Positions 23,919-24,283 of a stretch of DNA of 24,283 nt are shown piece by piece (within the stretch, counting starts at the first letter, position 1; every line of letters begins with the position of its first letter). A program made the position numbers and the translations under genes. Source of the DNA: an uncultured Planctomycetia bacterium (lineage in GTDB: Bacteria > Planctomycetota > UBA1135 > GCA-002686595); assembly GCA_937952135.1 (NCBI GenBank), contig CALFYL010000173.1:1-24283 (forward strand), read 5' to 3'. The notes beneath the pieces are model-generated. The model did not search any database. It was not told where the DNA came from and saw nothing but the letters and a program-made list of their open reading frames with translations.

Positions 23919-24283
23919 TCAGTGCGCCAGGAACGCCGCGAGCGCGCGCGCCATGTACAGCGGGTCGGCGGCGCCGCACATTTCGCGGATCGAGTGCATC
24001 GAGAGCTGCGGGCAGCCGACGTCCACCGTGCGCACGCCGAGCTTCGCGGCGGTCAGCGGCCCGATGGTGGTGCCGCAGGCGAGGTTCGAGCGGTGGAAGT
24101 ACTTCTGCAGCGGCACTTTCGCCCGCTCGCACGCGAGTTGGAACGCGGCCTCGCTCTGCGCATCGGTGGCGTAGCGCATGTTCGTGTTGATCTTGATCAC
24201 CGGGCCCCCGTTGAGCGCGATCCAGTGCTCGGGCTCGTGCTTCTCGCGGTAGTTGGGGTGCGTGGCGTGCGCCATGTCGATCG
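23919..24283 (-). CDS. apeB: M18 family aminopeptidase, C-terminal 120 residues (runs off the right edge)
   Basis: The visible part begins in mid-gene at the right edge with IDMAHATHPNYREKHEPEHW and ends at the stop at 23919. DMAHAxHPNYxxKHEP is the M18 motif carrying a zinc-ligand His, and the terminal PQLSMHSIREM carries another. KINTNMRYATDAQS, RSNLACGTTIGPLTAAKLG and TVDVG are also typical of the family. M18 enzymes are dodecameric zinc aminopeptidases that remove acidic or hydrophobic N-terminal residues; the bacterial type is commonly named ApeB. The full protein should be about 430 residues, so about 300 lie outside the window. The ATG inside the motif is not the start because the frame is open and matches the family up to the edge. 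slyD lies 118 bases downstream. Confidence 0.93.
   Translation of the reverse strand, partial: IDMAHATHPNYREKHEPEHWIALNGGPVIKINTNMRYATDAQSEAAFQLACERAKVPLQKYFHRSNLACGTTIGPLTAAKLGVRTVDVGCPQLSMHSIREMCGAADPLYMARALAAFLAH

Overview
The window is very GC-rich bacterial chromosomal DNA, roughly 70% G+C by eye, with tightly packed genes on both strands. The gene content points to Planctomycetota, most likely one of the marine lineages rich in HEAT, lamin-tail and carboxypeptidase-regulatory domains. The evidence is a sigma factor fused to a membrane anchor and an extracytoplasmic domain chain, HEAT-repeat proteins with a shared Trp-rich tail, secreted lamin-tail-domain proteins, a PEP-CTERM-associated type of sugar transferase, and almost no Shine-Dalgarno sequences. 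The phylum call is inference; Myxococcota or Acidobacteriota are less likely alternatives. I see no mobile element, phage, CRISPR array, tRNA or rRNA.

Layout. At the left edge (1-53, minus) lie the first 17 codons of an isocitrate/isopropylmalate dehydrogenase family gene. Next is a minus-strand zinc-ribbon/coiled-coil/HEAT membrane protein (285-1505). A 564-bp divergent spacer with an 18-bp palindromic tandem repeat follows, then a small plus-strand TPR protein (2070-2468). Facing it is a minus-strand cluster read mnmA, then a VWA/GATase-like membrane protein, then a HEAT protein (7027 down to 2498). Divergent from mnmA are yajC and yraN (plus); yraN lacks a normal start codon. A 316-bp spacer precedes an EpsB-type sugar transferase (8538-10199), which converges on mnmG (minus, 10234-12153).

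The middle holds a possible 54-aa basic protein, a secreted HEAT/TPR protein and a radical SAM protein (plus). These converge with an 11-bp overlap on a minus-strand series: the sigma-factor fusion (21091-18479), a secreted ComEC-like metallo-beta-lactamase with two lamin tail domains (18397-16004), and a MORN-repeat lipoprotein (15961-14783). Divergent from the sigma fusion are an anchored protein of unknown function (21212-21877) and an FGGY sugar kinase (21886-23280). The right edge carries slyD and the 3' part of an M18 aminopeptidase gene, both minus.

How the genes fit together. MnmA and MnmG make the two modifications of the wobble uridine (2-thio and 5-carboxymethylaminomethyl) in the same tRNAs, although they are about 3 kb apart and not in one operon. 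YajC belongs to the Sec translocon accessory complex. The EpsB-type enzyme would start surface polysaccharide synthesis at the membrane. The sigma fusion, metallo-beta-lactamase/LTD protein and MORN lipoprotein lie in one direction with short gaps and may be a cell-surface regulon. The most unusual items are the membrane-anchored sigma factor, the MBL-LTD fusion, the 18-bp palindrome array and the yraN start. A recurrent pattern of starts preceded by CC without a Shine-Dalgarno, some with a -10-like hexamer at leaderless spacing, suggests unconventional translation initiation.
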